A DNA stretch of 5,493 nucleotides from the NCBI GenBank assembly GCA_011389605.1, contig JAABTZ010000244.1, positions 1 to 5,493 of the forward strand, written 5' to 3'. The stretch is from Desulfobacteraceae bacterium (GTDB lineage Bacteria > Desulfobacterota > Desulfobacteria > Desulfobacterales > Desulfosalsimonadaceae). Within the stretch, counting starts at the first letter, position 1, and each line of letters opens with the position of its first letter. The position numbers were made by a program, and so were the translations under genes. The notes under the pieces were generated by a model. It searched no databases and was not told where the DNA came from. It saw only the letters and a program-made list of their open reading frames with translations. Of this stretch, positions 1 through 4,940 are shown piece by piece.

Positions 1-1146
1 CACCAGCATTTTGAGCGGATAGGGGGTTTCCTCCAGGATGGATTCCACCACGCAGGACTGGGCGTGGCGGCCCCAGTTGTGGTGAAATGAATCGAAGAGC
101 GGGTAATCGGCAGTGACCGGGACGACTCCTTCAGGAAGCCGCTCTTTCAGCTGGAAATTCTCCATCGGGACCGGCTGGGGGATGAAATCGCCGCCGGGCC
201 GGTCGACACTGCCGGTCAGCCCCCTCAGCATGGCCACGGCCCGGGTGGTGTCAAAGACTTCCAACTGCATGTCAAGCCCGTTGCCGTCCACGATGCATGC
301 GGGCCGGGTCTCGGCGTATATCCGGGCCGCCGTCCGGATCGCCTGGGGATCGAGCCAGATCCGGGGCCCCACTGTTTCGGCGGGAAACGCCGCAGCGGTT
401 TCCTTCAGGGCCTCGAAGCCGATGGTCCAGCGATCCACGAATGCGGTGTCGTATAGGTTGTTGGCGATGATCTCGTGGATCATGGCCATGGCCAGAAGCC
501 CGTCATGGCCCGGCTTTATCTGGAGGAAAAGATCGGCGGACCTGGCCAGGGAGGTCTCTACCGGATCGATCACGATCAGCCTGGCCCCCTGTTCCCTGGC
601 GTGGTAAATTCCCTCGGCGGCACCGGGGCTGGTGTTCCGGTCGTTTTTGCCCCAGACCACGATGCACCGGGCGGTTTTCACTTCCGGCATTGTCATGGCG
701 CCGTAGGTGTAGTTGTGGGCGAACTCCCGGGCCACATGGCAGACGGCTCCGTTGCCCACGGCATTGGGCGAGCCGAATCCGTTCATGAGGCGGTTGACGT
801 AGTCCCAGGGCGTGCCCCAGTCCGCCGCCATTCCCCGGAGCCATCCCACCGAGGGCGCGCCGTATCGATTTTTGAATTCGAGAAACTTTCCGGCTACCCG
901 GTCGAGGACGTCGTCCCATCCGGCCTCGTGAAAGCCGCCAGTCTTCCCCTCTTTCCGGATCAGGGGCGTTTTCAGCCGGTCCGGGGAGTAGACGATCTCC
1001 GGGGCTGCCCTCAGCTTGGGGCAGATCAGCCGTTTCGGTTCGGGCCTGAAGGATTTGCGCTTCGCGGAGACGAGCCGACCGTTGTCGATCTCGGCTTCAA
1101 TGGGACAACAGGCCGAACAGAGGCGGCATGTGGTCTCTTTTCTCAT
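1..1146 (-). CDS. Molybdopterin (Mo/W-bisPGD) oxidoreductase, N-terminal 382 residues, partial
   Basis: This is a DMSO-reductase-superfamily catalytic subunit. The frame stays open to the left edge, so about the first half of a protein usually near 700 residues is present. An N-terminal [4Fe-4S] domain shows C7-x2-C10-x3-C14-x27-C42 followed by P43-K44. The molybdopterin domain then has G125-S-P-N, the probable metal ligand C136 followed by H137, the nucleotide-binding strand IVVWGKNDRN (162-171), LIVIDPVETS (190-199), the IKPGHDG segment (210-216) and LTGSVDRPGGD (310-320). There is no twin-arginine signal, so it is probably cytoplasmic. The Cys ligand places it near polysulfide/thiosulfate reductases and acetylene hydratase. 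The hydratase's catalytic Asp next to the second cluster Cys is Ser11 here, so hydratase activity is unlikely; the substrate cannot be told. The ATG at 1146 has a good ribosome site (GGAAAGGA) and lies 17 bases behind the methyltransferase stop, which implies an operon. Confidence 0.93.
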   Translation of the reverse strand, partial: MRKETTCRLCSACCPIEAEIDNGRLVSAKRKSFRPEPKRLICPKLRAAPEIVYSPDRLKTPLIRKEGKTGGFHEAGWDDVLDRVAGKFLEFKNRYGAPSVGWLRGMAADWGTPWDYVNRLMNGFGSPNAVGNGAVCHVAREFAHNYTYGAMTMPEVKTARCIVVWGKNDRNTSPGAAEGIYHAREQGARLIVIDPVETSLARSADLFLQIKPGHDGLLAMAMIHEIIANNLYDTAFVDRWTIGFEALKETAAAFPAETVGPRIWLDPQAIRTAARIYAETRPACIVDGNGLDMQLEVFDTTRAVAMLRGLTGSVDRPGGDFIPQPVPMENFQLKERLPEGVVPVTADYPLFDSFHHNWGRHAQSCVVESILEETPYPLKMLV

Positions 1147-1163
1147 GATATTTTCCTTTCCGG

Positions 1164-2105
1164 CTACCGCTCCGTCTTGCAATAACAGCTGCGGATAAGC
1201 TCGAAATGGTTGGCGTGGGTACGGATCTTCCACCAGATCTCGCCCCGGGATACGACCCGCCAGGGAGGGGAAAATCCGCCCGAGGGGTCCGAAAAAAGGG
1301 CCATGATGTTATCCAGCCCCCTTCCCGCTTGTGGGCCGTTGGTCTTTCCCCCCAGCCATTCGGCCTCGGCTGCTGCTTCTTCCGACCAGGAGAATGGGTC
1401 TGAGAGAATAAACTGGGCCCCGGATGTCCGGGAGACGCGGTCGATCTCCGTCAGGTGGCCATAGGGCGACGGCACCTTGTCGACGAGATTGAGGGAGGCC
1501 GACGTGCGGACCGCAGAGGCCCGGAAGGGGAGCGCCAAGGCGTCGGCCAAGATGAACTCCACCTTGTCGCTGTCATACCGGTCGGGCAGTTCCAGAACCG
1601 CATCCCGGGTGATACGGCCTTCCTCCTTCAGGGCAACCGTTATCCTGCGGCGGATCATGAGATCCCGTGCTGTTCGGATGAACGCCTCTGAAGTATCGAG
1701 CCCCACGGCAAAATCGCAGTTGACGCCCATCTCGAAGGTCAACCGGCCCACCGCAGAGCCGATGTCCACAGCCAGTCCGCCCCTGCCTGTGATTAGTTCG
1801 GCCCACCGGCGGTAAGCGTCCGACGCGTGGGCCTCTGCCATGAGATCGCCGAAATGGCTCCACAGGTAGGAAGATACCACCGGATCGGTCTCGTATTTGT
1901 TTTTGGAAGCCGATGTCTCCGGAAACGTCCGGGGCAGGATGCGGGCCAAGCCGCCCGTTATCGGATAATCCGTGGCGCATCTTTCGCAATGCAGTCGGCC
2001 TTCCAGGATATCGGCACCCTCGATTGCGGTTGCTTCTTCCCGCAGGCAGTTCTCCTCCGGCAGACAGTTGGGGCAGATCAGTACATCCAGCAGGATCCTT
2101 TTCAT
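1164..2105 (-). CDS. SAM-dependent methyltransferase with N-terminal Trm112-like zinc ribbon
   Basis: 313 residues. Residues 1-58 form a Trm112-like zinc ribbon: LLDVLICPNC, then C40-x2-C43, the typical YPI, and a closing RILP. C11, C14, C40 and C43 are the likely zinc ligands. A class I Rossmann methyltransferase follows: motif I AVDIGSAVGR (112-121), an acidic end to strand 2 at D137 in VGLD, and motif II/III ILADALALPF (185-194). No tRNA- or protein-recognition domain is visible, so the methyl acceptor is unknown; a small molecule, a cofactor or the neighbouring enzyme are all possible. The frame is open further upstream to 2243, but the ATG at 2105 fits because the Trm112 domain begins there and because the ATG overlaps the stop of a leader ORF as ATGA. 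Its own ribosome site (GAAAGGG) is ten bases away, so translational coupling to the leader is likely. The molybdoenzyme gene follows after 17 bases. Confidence 0.88.
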   Translation of the reverse strand: MKRILLDVLICPNCLPEENCLREEATAIEGADILEGRLHCERCATDYPITGGLARILPRTFPETSASKNKYETDPVVSSYLWSHFGDLMAEAHASDAYRRWAELITGRGGLAVDIGSAVGRLTFEMGVNCDFAVGLDTSEAFIRTARDLMIRRRITVALKEEGRITRDAVLELPDRYDSDKVEFILADALALPFRASAVRTSASLNLVDKVPSPYGHLTEIDRVSRTSGAQFILSDPFSWSEEAAAEAEWLGGKTNGPQAGRGLDNIMALFSDPSGGFSPPWRVVSRGEIWWKIRTHANHFELIRSCYCKTER

Positions 2106-2191
2106 AGTGGTGTTGCCCTTTCTACAAATCGGAACAACCAGGTGACAGATAACAGAACAGATAAGAACTTGCTTTTTGTTAACCAAACCAT
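2102..2191 (-). CDS. Candidate 29-residue hydrophobic leader peptide coupled to the methyltransferase
   Basis: A short ORF starts at ATG 2191 behind a near-ideal Shine-Dalgarno GGAGG (plus positions 2198-2202) with six-base spacing. It encodes MVWLTKSKFLSVLLSVTW and then LFRFVERATPL, i.e. a basic start, a hydrophobic stretch long enough to enter a membrane, and a charged end. Its TGA (2104-2102) overlaps the methyltransferase ATG (2105-2103) in the ATGA arrangement typical of translational coupling, and the methyltransferase's own ribosome site is poorer. No match to a named leader peptide is recognised, and there is no run of a single amino acid codon as in classic attenuators. It could be a real small membrane protein, a leader that only delivers ribosomes, or chance; the SD and overlap together favour function. 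Confidence 0.5.
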   Translation of the reverse strand: MVWLTKSKFLSVLLSVTWLFRFVERATPL

Positions 2192-2219
2192 AGAAATCCT
2201 CCACAATTTGAAAAATTAT

Positions 2220-2265
2220 CTCCAACCTGATACAGGTTAACATTTTTTCCTATATCAGATTGGAG
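2220..2265 (-). promoter_or_regulatory. 15-bp inverted repeat upstream of the leader/methyltransferase operon
   Basis: The arms at 2220-2234 and 2251-2265 are complementary at 13 of 15 positions. Both differences become G-U pairs in minus-strand RNA, so the RNA stem would be unbroken with a 16-base loop. The 3' arm is followed on the minus strand by AUAAUUUUU. A second, perfect inverted repeat, AACCTG-ATA-CAGGTT (2224-2238), uses part of the same arm and excludes the larger stem. Two readings fit: an attenuator with alternative hairpins, or two half-sites of a protein operator overlapping a promoter. The sequence alone does not decide. Confidence 0.45.
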
Positions 2266-2278
2266 GAAGTTGTGGCAA
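2249..2278 (-). promoter_or_regulatory. Candidate sigma-70 promoter for the leader/methyltransferase/molybdoenzyme operon
   Basis: On the minus strand TTGCCA (plus 2273-2278) is followed after 18 bases by TATAGG (plus 2249-2254). Transcription would begin near 2240, inside the loop of the larger inverted repeat. In that case the repeat would act as DNA, and only the small AACCUG/CAGGUU hairpin would be in the RNA. Both boxes match only in part, so this is a weak call. Confidence 0.25.
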
Positions 2279-2464
2279 GAAAAAGATCAAGACCTTGATA
2301 ACATTTGAGAAACTATATTGACATTTCGGGCAGCGTAAAAACAAAAGCAACAACCAAAGATATTCTTGATGCGGTTAACTGTGTGAAGAACCATCTGGTT
2401 TTCCAGTGGTATAATTTTTGAGCAGTCTGTAATAAAACAGCTGCAAAACAAGAGGAGCCTTAAA

Positions 2465-2503
2465 ATGAAAAAGCGAAGCATTAAAGGGATTAATATTATA
2501 TAG
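2465..2503 (+). CDS. Possible 12-residue micro-ORF with strong ribosome site
   Basis: GAGGAG (2452-2457) lies seven bases before ATG and opens a 12-codon frame, MKKRSIKGINII, ending in TAG. It is followed at once by a minimal GGC-CCT-GCC stem and six T (2508-2522), which is too short for a strong terminator. No recognisable gene follows on this strand, so it may be the start of a decayed gene or chance. Confidence 0.2.
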   Translation: MKKRSIKGINII

Positions 2504-2885
2504 CAATGGCCCTGCCTTTTTTATTACCCGGTAAAGAATATTAAAAGTTGATCCAATCTTGGCATCATTACCTGTTAAGTATGTCTATTATTGGTTACCC
2601 GATCTGATTTGAAAAAATTTTGGACTGGGATATTTAGCGTTGGGTGGGTTGAGTTGCACATCATTATCCGTTGCATGAGTTATCGAGGCCCGGAAAAGTT
2701 ACAGATACCCATTACAATCCACAACCCCTCAGCCAGGTCATCTGACCTCCCCATTGATTCCAAGATGACCCTGACAGACACATTTAACCAGCATCTTCAT
2801 CGGTTTAATCAAGCCGATCCGAATATTTTCAACTTTATCGGGACCATGGTGTCCTTTGTCATATGCCAAGGCCTCTTCATTTATA

Positions 2886-3215
2886 TCAATTTTTAATGAT
2901 CTCAAACACTGCCGGCTCGATTCTTGACTGCCGGCACTCCGGGCACTTGCCGGGCTTCTTGAAACTTTTCCGGTCCTTGAATTCAAAGCCACAGCCCAGA
3001 CAGTAACATGGCGTTGTTTTGATCTGTTTCCCCTGGTGCGCGATGCTTTTTTGAATTGACGGCAGGTGAGAGTAAGCATCTTTCTCGCTGATCCGCAGGG
3101 CCTTTGACAGATCTCTTGCGGTCATAGGCTCAGCTTCTAAGCAGCGGATGATCTTCTCTCGGATTGTCAGTTGTTTGTCAAAGACACCAACCTGGTCATT
3201 ATTCGTTCCGGTCAT
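2886..3215 (-). CDS. Small transcriptional regulator: winged HTH fused to a zinc ribbon
   Basis: 109 residues. Residues 16-60 read as a winged-helix domain: LTIREKIIRCLEAEP, then MTARDLSKALRISEKDAYSH as the helix-turn-helix. Residues 70-98 are a zinc ribbon with C72-x2-C75 and C91-x2-C94 around FEFKDRKSFKKPGKCPEC, closed by RIEPAVFEI. This layout matches the family described as HTH fused to a Zn ribbon (COG3357-type), known in archaea and some anaerobic bacteria and predicted to regulate transcription; the target is unknown. The ATG at 3215 is chosen because GGAGGGG lies at good distance before it; a GTG at 3239 would add eight unlikely residues and overlap that ribosome site. It lies 68 bases behind the 124-residue gene on the same strand, so cotranscription is plausible. 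No clear terminator follows the stop. Confidence 0.82.
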   Translation of the reverse strand: MTGTNNDQVGVFDKQLTIREKIIRCLEAEPMTARDLSKALRISEKDAYSHLPSIQKSIAHQGKQIKTTPCYCLGCGFEFKDRKSFKKPGKCPECRQSRIEPAVFEIIKN

Positions 3216-3283
3216 GGGGCATCCCCTCCAGCTTTCCACCCATCCGGTTATTGGTGGCCGCCATCAATGAAGTGAGACGTATT

Positions 3284-3658
3284 CTAAAAGGCTTTCAACA
3301 GACCATCTCCAGTCATCTCAATCTTCTGATTTTTTTTCAACTGATAAACGATGTTTGAGATTTGCTTTGCTGTGAAGCCGGTTTCTTCTTGCAACGCTTT
3401 TCTTGATATGCCATCCTTGTTTTTTTTGATAACCTTCAATAGCGTGCTTCTTAACGTTTTTTTGGCTCTTGGTTTTCTCTGAGTGGCCGGCTTGGGTTGT
3501 TCGGGTTCTGGCTCAGGGACTTTTTCAGTCGTTACAGACCAATCAGATTTATCAAAGATTCTTTGCAAATTTTTAATCCCTTCAGAGATCTCCCGAAGGG
3601 CAGCCATGAAAACACCAGCCGCTTCCTTGTCGAATTCGACTGAAATATCGACTTTCAT
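3284..3658 (-). CDS. Small protein with N-terminal helical region, Pro-rich linker and C-terminal winged-helix domain
   Basis: 124 residues, not recognised as a named family. Residues 1-40 start with a short strand (KVDISVEFD) and continue as an amphipathic helix (KEAAGVFMAALREISEGIKN) that may serve dimerisation. Residues 47-67 are a low-complexity linker, PEPEPEQPKPATQRKPRAKK, acidic first and then basic. Residues 68-124 look like a winged helix: LRSTLLKVIKKNKDGISRKA, ETGFTAKQISNIVYQLKK as the recognition part, then a two-strand wing. The basic linker plus wHTH suggests DNA binding, either as a regulator or an accessory chromatin-type protein. The ATG at 3658 has AAAGGGG seven bases upstream; an ATG at 3697 in the same frame lacks a good site. 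It is upstream of the zinc-ribbon regulator on the same strand and probably leads that pair. Confidence 0.75.
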   Translation of the reverse strand: MKVDISVEFDKEAAGVFMAALREISEGIKNLQRIFDKSDWSVTTEKVPEPEPEQPKPATQRKPRAKKTLRSTLLKVIKKNKDGISRKALQEETGFTAKQISNIVYQLKKNQKIEMTGDGLLKAF

Positions 3659-3700
3659 TTTTTCCCCTTTGTCTACTTGGATGTAAAATTGGATCACAAG

Positions 3701-3729
3701 TTATTATCAACAATATCCTAATAAATCAA
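3701..3729 (-). promoter_or_regulatory. Candidate promoter for the two small regulator genes
   Basis: On the minus strand TTGATT (plus 3724-3729) is followed by GATAAT (plus 3703-3708) at a 15-base spacing, or by TAATAA (plus 3701-3706) at 17 bases. Either would start transcription some 40 bases before the ATG at 3658. The match is moderate, in AT-rich DNA where chance hits are common. Confidence 0.3.
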
Positions 3730-3736
3730 GAAGGTA

Positions 3737-3750
3737 AAGATGATCATCTT
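3737..3750. promoter_or_regulatory. Perfect 14-bp palindrome, candidate operator
   Basis: AAGATGATCATCTT is fully self-complementary with no spacer and lies just upstream of the -35-like box at 3724-3729. That position suits a binding site for a dimeric regulator of the 3658-2886 gene pair. One of the two winged-helix proteins could bind its own promoter region here; this is inference. Confidence 0.4.
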
Positions 3751-3773
3751 GAAATGGAGAACTGGCATGACAG

Positions 3774-3944
3774 ATGACACCACAGAATTTTACTTTCGAA
3801 AGACACATTGACTTGTCAGGCGACGTAACAGCCATACAAGTGCCATATCACCTCCTTGCCGATGTTGTCTTAGTTGTACATCTTGGTGTCATGGTTAGTC
3901 GTCAATCAAGCAGGGTCGTTACGTTACTAATTTTTCCTGATTGA
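3774..3944 (+). pseudogene. Possible remnant ORF with a DUF2784-like hydrophobic segment
   Basis: A 56-residue frame runs from ATG 3774 to TGA 3942-3944. Its middle part, YHLLADVVLVVHLGVM (residues 25-40), resembles the first membrane helix of DUF2784 proteins, which typically start with Y-x-L-L-A-D-x-V and reach well over 100 residues. After this helix the frame turns into unrelated sequence and stops; no other frame nearby resumes the expected helices. There is no good ribosome site before ATG 3774 or before an inner GTG at 3840. The simplest reading is the truncated start of a DUF2784-type gene. The resemblance rests on about 16 residues, so chance is possible. Confidence 0.3.
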
Positions 3945-3945
3945 C
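3901..3945. repeat. Inverted repeat with 8-bp perfect arms
   Basis: GTCAATCA (3901-3908) and TGATTGAC (3938-3945) are exact inverse complements. Just outside, ATGG (3891-3894) and CCAT (3945-3948) could extend the stem past a bulge. There is no T-tract after the right arm, so it is not an obvious terminator. It may be a protein site or a leftover end of a lost element. Confidence 0.3.
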
Positions 3946-3990
3946 CATAATTATCCGATAAAGTGTTCGCATCGAAACCATCTTCTCAAA

Positions 3991-4009
3991 ACATGCCATC
4001 ACAGCATGT
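3991..4009. promoter_or_regulatory. Inverted repeat ACATGC-N7-GCATGT, candidate operator
   Basis: The arms 3991-3996 and 4004-4009 match perfectly around a seven-base spacer. The site is about 130 bases before the 229-residue gene, in a position that could be near its promoter, though I could not find convincing -35/-10 boxes. Confidence 0.3.
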
Positions 4010-4060
4010 GACCTCCATAAAGTAGCACCGACACAAGGCCTGCCAGATCACAAGCCCGAT

Positions 4061-4128
4061 CCATTTTTTGTTTTGTTTTGAATATTGTTTCCGGTCTGTT
4101 CCGGCAATAAAACAAAAACATAAAATGG
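4061..4128 (+). promoter_or_regulatory. Long AU-rich hairpin reaching into the ribosome site of the 229-residue gene
   Basis: About 26 base pairs can form. 4061-4067 pairs with 4122-4128, 4069-4079 with 4109-4120 (one bulged A at 4114), 4084-4087 with 4105-4108, and a terminal CCGG/CCGG stem (4091-4094 with 4101-4104) closes a six-base loop. The outer 5' arm includes three TTTTG units (4066-4080). The Shine-Dalgarno GGAG is at 4127-4130, so its two G bases lie in the outermost stem. This suggests control of translation start, by temperature or by a ligand or protein, if the hairpin is in the mRNA. A terminator role for something upstream is a less likely alternative. Confidence 0.5.
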
Positions 4129-4138
4129 AGAAAAAATC

Positions 4139-4828
4139 ATGAACGAAAAGTATCAAGAACCTACTCTTGAACAGCTCAGGGCACTACTCTCAGGGCACCC
4201 GGAGTTACCAAACCACATTGAATCGGAAAAAGCCCTTGATCGTGCCGGCAGAAAAAAGCTGATGGAGCTTATGAACCTGTGCGGCCTGAGTATCGACCAG
4301 GTTGACCATTCAGATCCATTTGGCCTGTTTCGTGGCCTGAAAAACAAACCAGGCAAAGACGGTACTACAGACAGAACAGATCCTGATGGGTTTTTACAAG
4401 GCGACAAAGACGACCCGACGTATGGCCAAGATGCCTATTTTGTGCCGTTTGAGATAACCATCGAGGCCCTGGGACATAAAAAGCGCTTTACCGCTTTTTT
4501 TGAATACAAGGCCGACGGTTACATCAAAAGAAACAAAAATGACGATGGATGGTACATGGATCAGTTTACCTGTCAAAATACCATCAAAATTTTAAGTTAC
4601 ACTGACACTCCGGATCCGGGCTATAAAACCGGCCGGCCGTCTATAGAAACGTCTACTCCTATGTATGAAATTCAGGCGGTGGTGTTAGACAATCCATCAA
4701 TAAACGATATCTTCCCAGAGAAGGCACATGATGAAATCACGGATCAGATCGAAGAAGAACTTCTGGGTCAGATCGTTTCAGAATTAAACTTTCCAGAAGA
4801 CCAGGAAGGGGGGGGAGATACCAATTAA
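4139..4828 (+). CDS. Acidic hypothetical protein, 229 residues
   Basis: I do not recognise this family. ATG 4139 has GGAG eight bases upstream. The N-terminal third is helical and charged (PTLEQLRALLSGHPELPN, then ALDRAGRKKLMELMNLCGLS). Residues 55-95 are rich in Asp, Gly, Lys and Pro and probably disordered. Residues 98-160 look like a beta-rich core: AYFVPFEITIEALGHKKRFT, AFFEYKADGYIKRN, DDGWYMDQFTCQNTIKILSY. The C-terminus is strongly acidic (DEITDQIEEELLGQIVSELN) and ends just after an eight-G tract that codes for Gly-Gly-Gly. There is no signal peptide, membrane segment or visible catalytic motif, so a soluble cytoplasmic protein is likely. It has no same-strand neighbour closer than the small ORF at 5191. 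Its role is unknown; location next to small regulators and decayed ORFs suggests an accessory gene. Confidence 0.72.
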   Translation: MNEKYQEPTLEQLRALLSGHPELPNHIESEKALDRAGRKKLMELMNLCGLSIDQVDHSDPFGLFRGLKNKPGKDGTTDRTDPDGFLQGDKDDPTYGQDAYFVPFEITIEALGHKKRFTAFFEYKADGYIKRNKNDDGWYMDQFTCQNTIKILSYTDTPDPGYKTGRPSIETSTPMYEIQAVVLDNPSINDIFPEKAHDEITDQIEEELLGQIVSELNFPEDQEGGGDTN

Positions 4829-4873
4829 CGTCTATATTGATCAGACTTACTGGTTCATTTAATGGAACTTTAA

Positions 4874-4918
4874 TCTGGCATCGGTGCAGGAAAATCTCAG
4901 CGCTGCTCCGATGCCAGA
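4874..4918 (+). repeat. Strong hairpin: 11-bp perfect stem extended by GCAG/CTGC
   Basis: TCTGGCATCGG (4874-4884) and CCGATGCCAGA (4908-4918) are perfect inverse complements. After one mismatch GCAG (4886-4889) pairs with CTGC (4903-4906), leaving a 13-base loop. The stem is GC-rich. No T-tract follows on either strand, so it is not a standard Rho-independent terminator; it starts 46 bases after the 229-residue gene's stop and may protect that mRNA's 3' end or belong to an RNA gene. Confidence 0.6.
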
Positions 4919-4940
4919 GCCCTGGAAAAAAGGCCAAAAA

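Larger units (their letters stand above)
2245..2885. other. AT-rich 640-base stretch without a convincing gene
   Basis: Every longer frame here is broken by stops or starts only at TTG without a ribosome site. Three scraps stand out. A 38-codon TTG frame (2305-2421, plus) contains YIDISGSV and resembles a second frame at 3807. A 12-codon micro-ORF sits behind a strong ribosome site at 2452. A minus-strand frame ending in INGEVR with a TGA near 2738 has GGGGAGG just before an overlapping ATG, as between two coupled genes, but its upper part runs in another frame through the zinc-ribbon gene. These look like decayed gene ends rather than working genes. Confidence 0.4.

Noticed and set aside
113..1198. 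Several long plus-strand and minus-strand frames inside 1-1198, up to 236 codons
   Set aside because: They overlap the minus-strand molybdoenzyme frame, which carries the full set of conserved motifs; long shadow frames are normal in GC-rich coding DNA.
1206..2240. Plus-strand frames of 65-137 codons and a 138-codon minus frame across the methyltransferase
   Set aside because: Antisense or alternate-frame shadows of the methyltransferase; Arg/Pro-rich products, no family features.
2106..2243. Extended start of the methyltransferase at 2243, adding 46 residues
   Set aside because: The extension lies before the Trm112 domain, has no family support, and runs across the inverted repeat and the better-supported leader ORF.
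2287..2481. 64-codon minus-strand frame, Cys/Phe/Leu-rich
   Set aside because: No ribosome site of note, low-complexity composition typical of antisense AT-rich DNA.
2591..2896. 101-codon plus-strand frame
   Set aside because: Starts at TTG without a ribosome site; the inner ATG at 2669 also lacks one; no recognisable domain, and it overlaps the end of the zinc-ribbon gene.
3483..3686. 67-codon plus-strand frame rich in Ser/Gly
   Set aside because: Antisense to the Pro-rich linker and N-terminus of the 124-residue protein.
4061..4138. CRISPR-like or tandem repeat array (TTTTG units)
   Set aside because: Only three five-base units and no spacers; better explained as one arm of a hairpin.
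2240..4138. Intact insertion sequence or integrase
   Set aside because: No transposase or recombinase motifs, and no matching terminal repeats with a target duplication could be found; only broken frames and isolated inverted repeats.
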